Source: Sphingomonas sp. PP-CE-3A-406
GTDB taxonomy: Bacteria; Pseudomonadota; Alphaproteobacteria; Sphingomonadales; Sphingomonadaceae
Direction of reading: 5' to 3'
DNA: 64,000 nt
Assembly (NCBI RefSeq): GCF_003688625.1
Contig: NZ_RCWY01000002.1
Span: forward strand, 496,001 to 560,000
Below, one piece after another: positions 50,384 to 60,416 of this stretch; position 1 is the stretch's first letter; each line of letters opens with the position of its first letter. The notes beneath the pieces are model-generated. The model made no database searches, was not told the DNA's origin, and saw nothing but the letters and a program-made list of their open reading frames with translations. Position numbers and translations under genes: made by a program.

Positions 50384-51616
50384 TCACTTGGCTCCTGCGC
50401 GGACGTAGCGGTGGGGAATGAAGGGCATCGCGGTGACGGTGGCGGTGTGGACCTTGCCGCGTTGCGCGATCTCGATGCGGGTGCCGGGGGCGGCGAGCGC
50501 GAGCGGCACATAGGCCATCGCGATCGGCTTCCCGAGGGTGGGTGCGAAACCGCCGCTGGTCAGGCGGCCGATGGTCGCGCCGGTGTCGTCGATCACTTCG
50601 GCACCTTCGCGGGCGGGCTGGCGGCCCTCGACGATCAGGCCGACGCGCTTGGTCGCGGGGCCATGCTCGCGCTGGGTGAGGATACGCTCGGCACCGGGAA
50701 AGTCGGCGGCTTCGCGGCGGCGCTTCGACAGCGCGAAACCGAGGTCGGCCATGACCGGCGTAATCTCGGGATCGAGGTCGTGACCGTAGAGCGGCAGGCC
50801 GGCTTCGAGACGCAGCGAGTCGCGTGCACCGAGGCCAATCGGCTTGATCTCGGGGAGCGCGAGCAGCGCATCGGCGAACGCGACGGCGTGCTCGGCGGGG
50901 AGCGAAATCTCGACGCCGTCTTCGCCGGTGTAGCCCGAGCGGCTGATCCAGAGCGGGACGTCGTTCCAGTGGAACGCGCCGGCGGTCATGAACACGAGAC
51001 CGTCGATACCGGGGACGATCCGCGCGACTGCTTCGACCGCCTTGGGGCCCTGCACCGCGAGCAGCGCCTGGTCTTCGAGGATGTTGATCGTAACGTCGTC
51101 GGGCAGATGCTCGATCAGGTAACTGATGTCGTCATACTTGGTCGCGCCGTTGACGACGACGTAGAAGCTGCCGCTGGCGGTCGGCGACGGGTGGAGCGGG
51201 TCGTACGCCTCGGGCTCGACGTCGGCTGCGGAGAACGGCGACGGCTGGTCGTCGGGGAGGCGCGTGGCCATCAGGTCGTCGAGGATGCCGCCGTCCTGCG
51301 CGAGCAGCAGAGAATAGCGCATCTTGCCTTCGCCCAGGCCCGCGATATCGCCCGGGAGGACGGTTTCGAGCGCGTGCGCGACGCCTTCGCCGGAGAAGAC
51401 GAGCTGGCCCATGTGGCTGACGTCGAACAGGCCGGCCGAGTCGCGCGTCCAGGCGTGCTCGGCCATGATGCCTTCATACTGGATCGGCATCTCGTAGCCG
51501 GCGAACTCGACCATCCGCGCGCCGTGGGCGCGGTGCCACGCGTCGAGCGGCAATGGCAGGATCTCGGGCTCGACGTAATCGTCGGCCTGGTCGATGATGC
51601 TGGCGTAATCGCTCAT
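50384..51616 (-). CDS. gcvT: Glycine cleavage system T protein (aminomethyltransferase)
   Basis: Transfers the methylene group from lipoyl-H protein to tetrahydrofolate and releases ammonia. The 410-residue enzyme has the folate-site DVSHMGQL, the catalytic aspartate region and the common [12 protein letters not shown] and [19 protein letters not shown] motifs. It is the first gene of the operon after the glycine riboswitch. Insertions around 130-150 ([16 protein letters not shown]) make it somewhat longer than the E. coli protein (364). Confidence 0.97.
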   Translation of the reverse strand: MSDYASIIDQADDYVEPEILPLPLDAWHRAHGARMVEFAGYEMPIQYEGIMAEHAWTRDSAGLFDVSHMGQLVFSGEGVAHALETVLPGDIAGLGEGKMRYSLLLAQDGGILDDLMATRLPDDQPSPFSAADVEPEAYDPLHPSPTASGSFYVVVNGATKYDDISYLIEHLPDDVTINILEDQALLAVQGPKAVEAVARIVPGIDGLVFMTAGAFHWNDVPLWISRSGYTGEDGVEISLPAEHAVAFADALLALPEIKPIGLGARDSLRLEAGLPLYGHDLDPEITPVMADLGFALSKRRREAADFPGAERILTQREHGPATKRVGLIVEGRQPAREGAEVIDDTGATIGRLTSGGFAPTLGKPIAMAYVPLALAAPGTRIEIAQRGKVHTATVTAMPFIPHRYVRAGAK

Positions 51617-51668
51617 GGTCGTCTCCGTCGAAGGGGCGCGCGGCACCCTGTGGTGCAGCGATCCAAAC

Positions 51669-51870
51669 CCCCTCTGTCACGGGACCTGAGAGCTTTCGCG
51701 CCGGATATGTCCAGCGCTTACCCCTTCGGTGGCCCTCGACTTACGTCAGGACGCTTTCCAGAGTGTCGATCAGCCCCGCGCGGTCTCTGGTGCCTGAGAG
51801 ATTCCGGGGTGGTTGCTCCTTCGGCGGTTCCTTTGGCCCTCAAAGGACCGGAAACGCTCTCCCGCGCGGT
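51669..51870 (-). promoter_or_regulatory. Tandem glycine riboswitch
   Basis: Two aptamers in tandem on the minus strand upstream of gcvT. Both contain the conserved CCGAAGG core (near 51725 and 51815) and a CTCTCAGG closing piece. The first aptamer (about 51784-51868) begins with GGGAGAGCG; the second (about 51671-51768) begins with ACTCTGGAAAGCGTC and ends before GACAGAGGGGG. Both have the linker expected of cooperative glycine binding. Such riboswitches activate gcv operons when glycine is high. This fits the genes that follow. Confidence 0.92.
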
Positions 51871-51982
51871 GCCATGCCGGTTGCCCGACATCGACGCCGC
51901 GAGCTGTGACGCGGCGCACAATCTTAGTCAATCGAGGGATGCGCGCGGCGGAAAGAAATCGGCGTTCACCGCCTACCATACG

Positions 51983-52091
51983 CACCACCCCGGCGAAGGC
52001 CGGGGCGCAATTGGAAAGGTCGCTGTAACGGAGGAGCGCGCCTCAGTTACCTCCGTCCCCCAATTGGGCCCCGGCCTTCGCCGGGGTGGTG
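51983..52091. repeat. Palindrome doublet, CCCCGGCGAAGGCCGGGG type
   Basis: CACCACCCCGGCGAAGGCC and its inverse close around an inner spacer. It separates the gcv riboswitch from the glmS stop (52114). It may terminate the glmS transcript. Confidence 0.85.
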
Positions 52092-52113
52092 TAATGGGTG
52101 GAGATACGGCGCG

Positions 52114-53937
<1,824 letters not shown>

Positions 53938-53977
53938 CAGATCATACTCCGGGGAAACAGGATTTCGCTTGCGAACT

Positions 53978-55372
53978 TCATCGAGCAGCCTTGCGTGCGA
54001 TCATCTTCTCGCGAAAGCGCGCTGCCCAGCCTTGCTTCGAAATCTGCGGTGGGCGGACCAGCGCCAGCGCGTCGTTCTCGACGTCTTGCGTCACGACCGA
54101 TCCCGCGGCGACGATCGCGCCTGCGCCGATCGTGACCGGCGCGACCAGCGCGGAATTCGAGCCGATGAACGCGCCCTCGCCGACGACCGTGCGGTATTTG
54201 AAATAGCCGTCATAGTTGCAGGTGATCGTGCCGGCGCCGATGTTCGCGCCTGCGCCGATGTCCGCGTCGCCGATATAGGTCAGGTGGCTGACCTTCGCGC
54301 CCTCGCCGATGATCGCCTTCTTGATCTCGACGAAATTGCCGACCTTGGCGTCCGCACGCAGGTCCGCGCCGGGGCGGAGGCGCGCGAACGGGCCGACGTT
54401 GGCGCCCTTGCCGACGGTTGCGCCCTCGATATGGCTGAACGCATGGATCGTCGCGCCGTCTTCGATGCGCGCGCCGGGGCCGAAGACGACGTTGGGTTCG
54501 ATCACGACGTCGCGGCCGAGTTGCGTGTCGTGTGAGAACCAGACGGTGTCGGGCGCGATCAATGTCGCGCCGTCGGCCATCGCCTGCGCGCGCCGCGTCG
54601 CCTGCCAGGCGCCTTCGACACCGGCGAGTTCACCGCGGCTGTTGACGCCCGCGACCTCGTCCGCGCCGGTTTCGATGACCGCGGACGAGCGGCCGGCGGC
54701 GGCGGCAAGCTCGACGATATCGGTGAGGTAATATTCGCCTGCGGCATTGTCGTTGCCGAGCCGGTCGAGCAGCGCGAACAGGTCGGCCGAGCGCACCGCC
54801 ATCAGCCCGGAATTGCAAAGCGTCACCGCGCGTTCCGCCTCCGACGCGTCCTTATACTCGACGATCCGGTCCATCCGGCCCGCAGCGTCGGCGATGACGC
54901 GACCATAGGCGCCGGGATTCGCAGGACGGAAGCCGAGCACGACGACGGCGGGCGTGTCGTCGCCGTGCAACCGGTCGATCATCCGCTGCATCGTCGCTGC
55001 GGTGACGAGTGGAACGTCGCCGTAGAGGATCAGGACGTCGCCCTCGAACCCCGCCAGTGCGTCGCGAGCCTGCGCAACCGCATGGCCGGTGCCGAGCTGC
55101 TCCGCCTGGAGCGCGGTGGCGATGCCGAGCGGTGCGACCGCCGCCTCGACCTGCTCGCGCCCTGCGCCGGTCACCACGACGGTCTTTGCCGGATGCAGCG
55201 CGGCCGCGCTTGCGACCAGATGCAACAGCATCGGCCGCCCGGCGATCGGGTGGAGGACCTTGTGCAGGTCCGATTTCATCCGCGTGCCCTTGCCAGCAGC
55301 AAGAATAACGACCGCAATCGGATGTGCGGGGGAAGGCGCCGAAAACGGTTGGTCGTTGGAATGCGTCATCAT
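53978..55372 (-). CDS. glmU: Bifunctional UDP-N-acetylglucosamine pyrophosphorylase/glucosamine-1-phosphate N-acetyltransferase
   Basis: Acetylates glucosamine-1-phosphate and then adds UMP to give UDP-GlcNAc. The 464-residue protein has an N-terminal nucleotidyltransferase with LAAGKGTRMKS (about 24-34), then a left-handed beta-helix from about 255 with hexapeptide repeats and the acetyl-CoA region IGAGTITCNYDGY. Two adjacent ATGs (55372 and 55369) exist and the ribosome site is poor. The glmS gene follows at 40 bases. gph is divergent on the other side. Confidence 0.95.
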   Translation of the reverse strand: MMTHSNDQPFSAPSPAHPIAVVILAAGKGTRMKSDLHKVLHPIAGRPMLLHLVASAAALHPAKTVVVTGAGREQVEAAVAPLGIATALQAEQLGTGHAVAQARDALAGFEGDVLILYGDVPLVTAATMQRMIDRLHGDDTPAVVVLGFRPANPGAYGRVIADAAGRMDRIVEYKDASEAERAVTLCNSGLMAVRSADLFALLDRLGNDNAAGEYYLTDIVELAAAAGRSSAVIETGADEVAGVNSRGELAGVEGAWQATRRAQAMADGATLIAPDTVWFSHDTQLGRDVVIEPNVVFGPGARIEDGATIHAFSHIEGATVGKGANVGPFARLRPGADLRADAKVGNFVEIKKAIIGEGAKVSHLTYIGDADIGAGANIGAGTITCNYDGYFKYRTVVGEGAFIGSNSALVAPVTIGAGAIVAAGSVVTQDVENDALALVRPPQISKQGWAARFREKMIARKAAR

Positions 55373-55434
55373 GGAAGGATCGCTGCCACGAAAGCCTTGC
55401 CAATTCCATAGCGCCGCTGGCAGGCGTAGCTGCA

Positions 55435-56118
55435 ATGACGTATTTTTCTTTCGATATCGTCGGGTTCGACCTCGACGGTACGCTTCTCGATACCAGCGGC
55501 GATCTGGCCGCCGCGGTCAACCACGCGCTGATTACGGCCGGTCGCCCGGAATTGAGCGTCGAGCAGGTCAAGCCGATGATCGGTGGCGGCGCGCGGCATA
55601 TGCTCAAGCAGGGCCTGACCGCGACCGGCGGCTATGACGAGGCGATGCTCGACACGCTGCATGCCAAGCTGCTCGCCTATTACGAGGCGAACATCTGCGT
55701 GCTGACCAAGCCGTACCCGGGGGTCATCGACGCGCTCGATGCGCTGGCGGCGAACGGCGTGACGCTGGGGATCGTCACCAACAAGATCGAACGGTTCGCG
55801 CGGACCGTGCTCGACCAGCTCGGCCTGACCGATCGGTTCGCGTGCATCCTCGGCGGCGATACACTGGCCGAATCGAAGCCATCGCCGATGCCCATCCTTG
55901 AAATGGTCCGACTTTGTCAGGAAAGCGGGAGCGGCGGAGGACGCGCCGCATTCGTCGGCGATTCGATCTTCGATATCCAGGCGGGACAGGCGGCGGGGCT
56001 GCCGACGATCGCGTGCAGCTTCGGCTTCCTGATGCAGCCGGTCGCGGAACTCGGCGCCGACGCGGTGATCGACGGCTATGCCGAATTGCTGCCGACGCTC
56101 GAAAGGCTCGGCGCATGA
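55435..56118 (+). CDS. gph: HAD-family phosphoglycolate phosphatase
   Basis: Hydrolyses 2-phosphoglycolate, made by DNA repair and by ribulose-bisphosphate oxygenation, and related phosphates. The 227 residues have motif I FDLDGTLLDTSGD (Asp nucleophile), motif II VTNK, and motif III/IV KPSPMPI with FVGDSIFDIQAG. The cap domain lies between about 20 and 90. Its stop overlaps the start of the next gene by four bases. Confidence 0.9.
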   Translation: MTYFSFDIVGFDLDGTLLDTSGDLAAAVNHALITAGRPELSVEQVKPMIGGGARHMLKQGLTATGGYDEAMLDTLHAKLLAYYEANICVLTKPYPGVIDALDALAANGVTLGIVTNKIERFARTVLDQLGLTDRFACILGGDTLAESKPSPMPILEMVRLCQESGSGGGRAAFVGDSIFDIQAGQAAGLPTIACSFGFLMQPVAELGADAVIDGYAELLPTLERLGA

Positions 56119-56474
56119 ACCGGCCGTTGTTTCTCCGCATCGCGCTGGTCTTGGCGATCGTGTTCGCGGTGACGATGGCGCTGCTGCCCAAGCCGCCGCA
56201 CATGCCGATCGACCAGTTCGGCGACAAGTTCGAGCATATGCTCGCGTTCGCGACGATGTCGCTGCTGGCGGCGTTCGCGTATCCGACCGCCAAGCTGTCG
56301 CGGATCGGCGAGCGGTTCTCGTTTCTGGGCGCACTGATCGAGGTGCTGCAGTCGATTCCGTCGCTGCACCGCGATTGCGACATCCACGACTGGATCGCGG
56401 ATACGCTGGCGATCACGGTCGTGCTGCTGATCGTCTGGTCGGTACGGCGGCAGCGTGGTGCGCGATTGCCGTAA
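56115..56474 (+). CDS. VanZ-like membrane protein
   Basis: A 119-residue membrane protein with about three to four hydrophobic segments. It has the VanZ-like pattern LLPKPPHMP, DKFEHMLAFATMSLLAAFAYP and HDWIADTLAITVVL, where the D/K-H and the D-W-x-x-D positions are typical. VanZ-like proteins are linked to resistance to teicoplanin in gram-positives; the function in gram-negatives is unknown. The gene is translationally coupled to gph (ATGA). Confidence 0.8.
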   Translation: MNRPLFLRIALVLAIVFAVTMALLPKPPHMPIDQFGDKFEHMLAFATMSLLAAFAYPTAKLSRIGERFSFLGALIEVLQSIPSLHRDCDIHDWIADTLAITVVLLIVWSVRRQRGARLP

Positions 56475-56484
56475 GTCCGGTGCG

Positions 56485-57462
56485 CTAAGCCTTGCGGAAC
56501 TTGGTCCAGAGATGCCGTGCGAGCATTGCCGGCGGCATCCGCAGCCAGTGCGAGCGGACGTAGAAGGCGAGGCGGGTTAGTGGGCGCGTCGGTCTGCCCC
56601 AGCCGTCGCGAGCGGTAAGCCGACGGACGTAGAGGCGATCGACACCGCGCGAGTTGCCGGCGCCGAACAGCGCACCGACCAGCCGTAGCGACCGCGCCAC
56701 CTGTTCGTGCAGGCTGTGCCGTCGCGCATCCGCATCGAGTCCATCGGTCCCGAACTCGTCGACCAGGCACCGGATGTCCCACAGGTTGCGCAAGCCGCCG
56801 GCCAAATCGCCGTCCGCGAACAGATGCGCCGCGGCGTGGACGATCATCCCGTTCGGCGACAGCGTGCGCAGCCCGTTCTCCAGCGCCACGCTGCCCGCGA
56901 TCAGCGCCGACGCATCTGGCGTGACCCGCGCGGTGAGCGGCAGGATCGTGTGGTGCACGTCGATCATCCGGTCGCGCTCGCGGTGGATCAGCGGCGGGAG
57001 TTCGTGCATCCAGCGCCGATAATAGACGTCGTCATACGGATCGGGCTTCACCCATTCCCAGCCCGCCGCGAGCAACGCCGCCTCGACCGTATCGAGCGAC
57101 TCGCGCGGCACCAGAATGTCGAGATCGCCGATCGACCGCCCCTGCCCCGCCGACAGTCCCGCCGCAACGAACGCGGTTCCCTTCAACAGCACGACCGGGC
57201 AATCGACCGCGGCGAGCGCCCGCCGCGCCATCTCCGCTTCCCAGAGCGCGACGCGGCGGCCCTGCTCGGCGGAGGCGCGCGCGTCCGCCAGGATCGTCTT
57301 CACCGCGCCCGGCATCGGCAACCCGTCGAGGCGGATCGCTAGCGTCCCGATCAACTGCTCCGCGCGCGCCATCGCCAGCAACGCGGTCCAGCCATCCGCA
57401 TCGAGCTCAACGACGCTGGCCGGATCGGCGAGCGCGCGCGCGAGCATGCGGGCATCGGTCAC
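56485..57462 (-). CDS. Nucleotidyltransferase-fold protein of the HPr-rel-A cluster
   Basis: A 325-residue protein that reads as a Nucleotidyltransf_5-type enzyme: VVLLKGTAFVAAGL and GRSIGDLDILVPRESLD carry the GS-like and D-x-D residues of the nucleotidyltransferase fold, followed by a helical C-terminal half. Its GTG start (57462) overlaps the stop of the kinase gene, so it is the last gene of a coupled operon. Related NTases are found with lasso-peptide kinases (paeninodin type); no substrate is identifiable here. It converges with the VanZ-like gene, 10 bases apart. Confidence 0.8.
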   Translation of the reverse strand: MTDARMLARALADPASVVELDADGWTALLAMARAEQLIGTLAIRLDGLPMPGAVKTILADARASAEQGRRVALWEAEMARRALAAVDCPVVLLKGTAFVAAGLSAGQGRSIGDLDILVPRESLDTVEAALLAAGWEWVKPDPYDDVYYRRWMHELPPLIHRERDRMIDVHHTILPLTARVTPDASALIAGSVALENGLRTLSPNGMIVHAAAHLFADGDLAGGLRNLWDIRCLVDEFGTDGLDADARRHSLHEQVARSLRLVGALFGAGNSRGVDRLYVRRLTARDGWGRPTRPLTRLAFYVRSHWLRMPPAMLARHLWTKFRKA

Positions 57463-58319
57463 AGTGCGGCCCACAGCGCCTCGACCTGCTCGATCGCGCT
57501 TGACCCGTCCGGATAGTCGATCGCGACCGAGGGGACCCCCGCGATCAGACCGGTCAGCGCGCGGAACCCGGCCTCGCCTAGCGCCACGTAATTGGTCGAC
57601 GCCTGCGTTATCCGCACGAACGCCTCGGCCGGCGGCACCGGTCGCGTCTCCGCCTCGAATCCGTAGCGAGGGAATACCAGCAACGCCGGGCGCGCTGGAA
57701 CGTCCATCGCCGCGATCGCGCCTGCATCCGGAACCATATGGCGGATGTCGCCCTTCGGCGTTGCCGGCATCAGCGGCCCCATCCGTGCGTCGGGCCATGC
57801 CGCCTCGGCCGCGGCGATCGCTTCGTTCTTCAGGCTTATGAGACGCGGAAACGCGTGGACCAGCCCGGTCGCCGGATCGAGCAGCGCGAACTCGTCCCCC
57901 ATGAACCGCCAGCCCTTTGCCGCGAGCAGCGTCGCCAGCGTCGACTTCCCCGCCCCCGAAATCCCCGTCATCAACAGCGCGCGCCCGTCGCGCTCGACCG
58001 CCGATGCGTGGAGCAGCAGATATCGCCGCGCGCCGAGCGCCATCTGCAGGTTCATCGCCATCTCGGCCGCGAGCAGACCCTGCCGCAACGGCAACGGCGC
58101 CGCTTCAGGCAGCATGTAGTCGCCGCCGATCTCGACCGAGGGGCGGATGAGCCGCCGCCAGGGTCGGCGCGCGAAAAGGCGCACGGTAAAGTCCGGCACG
58201 CCGTCGTTCGGTTTTGGGTAGTCGCGATACAGCGTCTCGAGTTGCGCGATCGGAGACCGCCAGTCGGAGCCGATGCGGAAGCCGATCGGGCCGATGCGCA
58301 CGGCAAATGCGTGCCTCAC
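57459..58319 (-). CDS. HprK-related kinase A
   Basis: A 286-residue protein of the HPr-kinase-related family. The P-loop GISGAGKST stands at about 119-127 after LLLHASAVERDGRALLMT, the usual signature of this family, and FMGDEFALLD follows as the acidic motif. Unlike HprK/P of the phosphotransferase system it has its own N-terminal region (about 1-100) and no PTS genes are near. The gene is coupled to the downstream NTase and overlaps the upstream PqqD-like gene (ATGA, 58316-58319). A role in phosphorylating a peptide is an inference from related lasso clusters. Confidence 0.85.
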   Translation of the reverse strand: MRHAFAVRIGPIGFRIGSDWRSPIAQLETLYRDYPKPNDGVPDFTVRLFARRPWRRLIRPSVEIGGDYMLPEAAPLPLRQGLLAAEMAMNLQMALGARRYLLLHASAVERDGRALLMTGISGAGKSTLATLLAAKGWRFMGDEFALLDPATGLVHAFPRLISLKNEAIAAAEAAWPDARMGPLMPATPKGDIRHMVPDAGAIAAMDVPARPALLVFPRYGFEAETRPVPPAEAFVRITQASTNYVALGEAGFRALTGLIAGVPSVAIDYPDGSSAIEQVEALWAAL

Positions 58320-58591
58320 GCCGCCTCGACCAGTCCGGCTTCGACCAATTCCTCAAGTCGCGCCGCCAACGCCTCGCGCGTCCCGTCGGAGAGCTCGTAG
58401 TCCTCCGCGAGCCGATCGAGCAACGCGCCCAGAGTCAGTCCGCTCTCGCCCAGTACCGCAATGATCTGGGGTGCGGGTTCGGTCAGCAGATGCGTGATCC
58501 CCGACGCGCGGTGATAGACAGCGGTGAATTCGTCGAGCGGCGCGATTAGCACTCCGTCGGTCGGCGGCGCTCGATAGACCGCGTCGTTCAC
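58316..58591 (-). CDS. PqqD-like (HPr-rel-A system) peptide chaperone
   Basis: A 91-residue protein. The GTG start at 58591 fits the coupling with the upstream Tat protein (stop at 58596). It shows the PqqD/RRE-like pattern IAPLDEFTAVYHRASGITHLLTEPAPQII and the helical DRLAEDYEL. PqqD proteins bind the leader of a peptide substrate and bring it to a modifying enzyme. Here it sits between a small Tat-signal protein and a kinase, so the substrate may be that small protein or an unknown peptide. Confidence 0.82.
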   Translation of the reverse strand: MNDAVYRAPPTDGVLIAPLDEFTAVYHRASGITHLLTEPAPQIIAVLGESGLTLGALLDRLAEDYELSDGTREALAARLEELVEAGLVEAA

Positions 58592-58595
58592 GGTC

Positions 58596-59027
58596 TCAGG
58601 CGCGCGGCATCTGCAACGACGCAAAGCAGGTGAAGCCGCCCTGGCCGCGCTGCAACCGGCGGATATAATTCACATACGCACGGCTACGCTCGGAATCGGT
58701 CCCGGGCAGGCTCCTGCCGGTCGCCATCGATCGCTTGACCTCTTCGCCCTTGAACGGCCGCGGTGACGAGGGGAATGCGCCCTTCGTCCGCGCCGGAACG
58801 ACACTGCCGTTCGCATCGATATAGCTGCCGGCGCGGCCCGGATCGGGCACCGGGATTTCGCAGTTAAGCACTGAACCGGCGGTCTGCGCGAGCGCGGGCC
58901 GGATCGACACGACCGCACCCGCGGTCACCGCGCCGAGCGCCAGGACTCGGCGACGCGTCGGCACGCCGTCCTCGCGGTGCTCCGGGATCATGGCCGGATC
59001 CTGCTCTGGTCGCGTATCGTCGCTCAT
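58596..59027 (-). CDS. Tat-signal protein of the HPr-rel-A cluster
   Basis: A 143-residue protein starting MSDDTRPEQ. A twin-arginine signal is visible: TRRRVLALGAVTAGAVVSIRPALAQ, with the RR pair and hydrophobic stretch around 24-45. The mature part has CEIPVPDPGRAGSYID and an RLQRGQGGFTCFASLQMP end, with two cysteines. No known domain is recognised. It is first in the coupled gene set and is the best candidate substrate or partner of the PqqD/kinase/NTase proteins. Upstream in-frame ATG at 59087 is less likely. Confidence 0.72.
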   Translation of the reverse strand: MSDDTRPEQDPAMIPEHREDGVPTRRRVLALGAVTAGAVVSIRPALAQTAGSVLNCEIPVPDPGRAGSYIDANGSVVPARTKGAFPSSPRPFKGEEVKRSMATGRSLPGTDSERSRAYVNYIRRLQRGQGGFTCFASLQMPRA

Positions 59028-59143
59028 GATGCCCCTGTTATTCCCAAGCCCTTTCACAATCCTGAAGCGCTGACAATATAGCCGCACCGATCGTACCGAA
59101 CTAGGACGGGTGCGCGCCCCGTCCGCGCGCCTTGGAGATCACC

Positions 59144-60370
59144 ATGCTTTCCGGATTTGGCCTGCGTACCTTCTGGGCGATCGTCGTCGTCATCGTCGCC
59201 TCGGTCGCGGTGTTCGTTATCACGCGCGACATCCAGGGCGCGATCGTCGCGGTGGTCGGTGGCGTCGCCGCCGCGCTGGTGGCCGCCGGGACGGGGGACG
59301 AAGCGCCCGCCCCGGACGATACCCTGTCCGCCGTGCCCTCGGTGATGGACGAAGTGCTCGACGCGATCGTCGCGCCGGTGATGCTGGTCCAAGACGGGCG
59401 GGTCACGCTGGCCAACAGCGCGGCGCGGACGCTGCTCGGCGCGCACATTCTCGGCGAGGATGCGCGCGTCGCGATCCGCCACCCCGCCGCCGCCGAGCGC
59501 CTCGGGACGCCGGGGCCGATCGACGGCGAGCGGCCGATCGAACTCGTTGGGCTCGGGACGCGTGACCAGCGCTGGGAGATGCGGCTCGGCGAGGCGTCGG
59601 ACGGCCAGCGGATCGTCCACCTCGTCGACCAGACCGGCAACTACGCCGCGGAACGGATGCGAATCGATTTCGTCGCCAATGCCAGCCACGAACTCCGCAC
59701 GCCGCTCGCGTCGATCCTCGGCTTCATCGAGACGTTGCGCGACGAGGCGGGCGAGGATGCCGAGGTCCGCGCGCGCTTCCTCAAGGTGATGGACGACGAG
59801 GCACGGCGGATGCAGCGGCTGGTCGAGGATTTGATTTCGTTGAGCCGGATCGAGGCGGAGAAGTTCCGCCTGCCCGACCAGGCGGTCAACCTCGCGCAAT
59901 TGGTCACCGACGTCTGCGCCGAGGTCGTCGATGCCGCGGGCGATCGCGGGCTGGATCTGGTCGCGACGATCGATCCCCGCCTCGCACCGGTATCCGGCGA
60001 CAAGGCCCAGCTGTCGCAGATGCTCCACAACCTGATCGGAAATGCGATGAAATACGGTCGCGCGGGAACGCCGGTCTCGATCGATCTGAAACGCGACGAT
60101 CTGAACATGATCCGCCTGTCGATCCGCGACGAGGGCGACGGGATCGCCGCGGTGCACATCCCGCGGCTGACCGAGCGCTTCTATCGCGCGGACGCGGGGC
60201 GCAGCCGGTCCCTGGGCGGTACGGGTCTAGGTCTGGCGATCGTCAAGCACATCGTCGAGCGGCACCGCGGACGGCTCGATATCGCCAGTCAGGTCGGTGT
60301 CGGGACGGTCGTTTCGGTCATCCTGCCCCCGAGCGGCGGGGCTGCCAAAGGCGCTGTCATAAAAGGGTAA
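59144..60370 (+). CDS. phoR: Phosphate-regulon sensor kinase PhoR
   Basis: Senses phosphate status, probably via the Pst transporter, and phosphorylates PhoB. The 408-residue protein starts at the ATG with GGAG eight bases before (59144). It has two N-terminal hydrophobic segments, a short PAS-like region, the phospho-acceptor motif FVANASHELRTPLASILGFIETL, the N-box LIGNAMKYG, RDEGDGI and the GGTGLGLAIVKHI ATPase box. It is followed by pstS, so the Pho genes form one region; phoB is outside the window on the right or elsewhere. Confidence 0.92.
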   Translation: MLSGFGLRTFWAIVVVIVASVAVFVITRDIQGAIVAVVGGVAAALVAAGTGDEAPAPDDTLSAVPSVMDEVLDAIVAPVMLVQDGRVTLANSAARTLLGAHILGEDARVAIRHPAAAERLGTPGPIDGERPIELVGLGTRDQRWEMRLGEASDGQRIVHLVDQTGNYAAERMRIDFVANASHELRTPLASILGFIETLRDEAGEDAEVRARFLKVMDDEARRMQRLVEDLISLSRIEAEKFRLPDQAVNLAQLVTDVCAEVVDAAGDRGLDLVATIDPRLAPVSGDKAQLSQMLHNLIGNAMKYGRAGTPVSIDLKRDDLNMIRLSIRDEGDGIAAVHIPRLTERFYRADAGRSRSLGGTGLGLAIVKHIVERHRGRLDIASQVGVGTVVSVILPPSGGAAKGAVIKG

Positions 60371-60375
60371 CCCAA

Positions 60376-60393
60376 CTGTCACACAGGATCGTC
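60376..60393 (+). promoter_or_regulatory. Partial Pho-box-like site before pstS
   Basis: CTGTCAC at 60376-60382 matches the first Pho-box half; the second half (GATCGTC) is poor. It lies between phoR and pstS, about 25 bases from the pstS start. Only a weak suggestion. Confidence 0.3.
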
Positions 60394-60416
60394 TTAAGTA
60401 CCGCTAAGGCCGGTGC

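Noticed and set aside
51871..51960. Promoter of the gcv operon
   Set aside because: A TTGACT is present on the minus strand but no convincing -10 lies at the right distance, so I leave it out.
59028..59143. Pho box before phoR
   Set aside because: CTTTCAC and CTGAAGC are 11 bases apart as a Pho box requires, but too few positions match to support a call.
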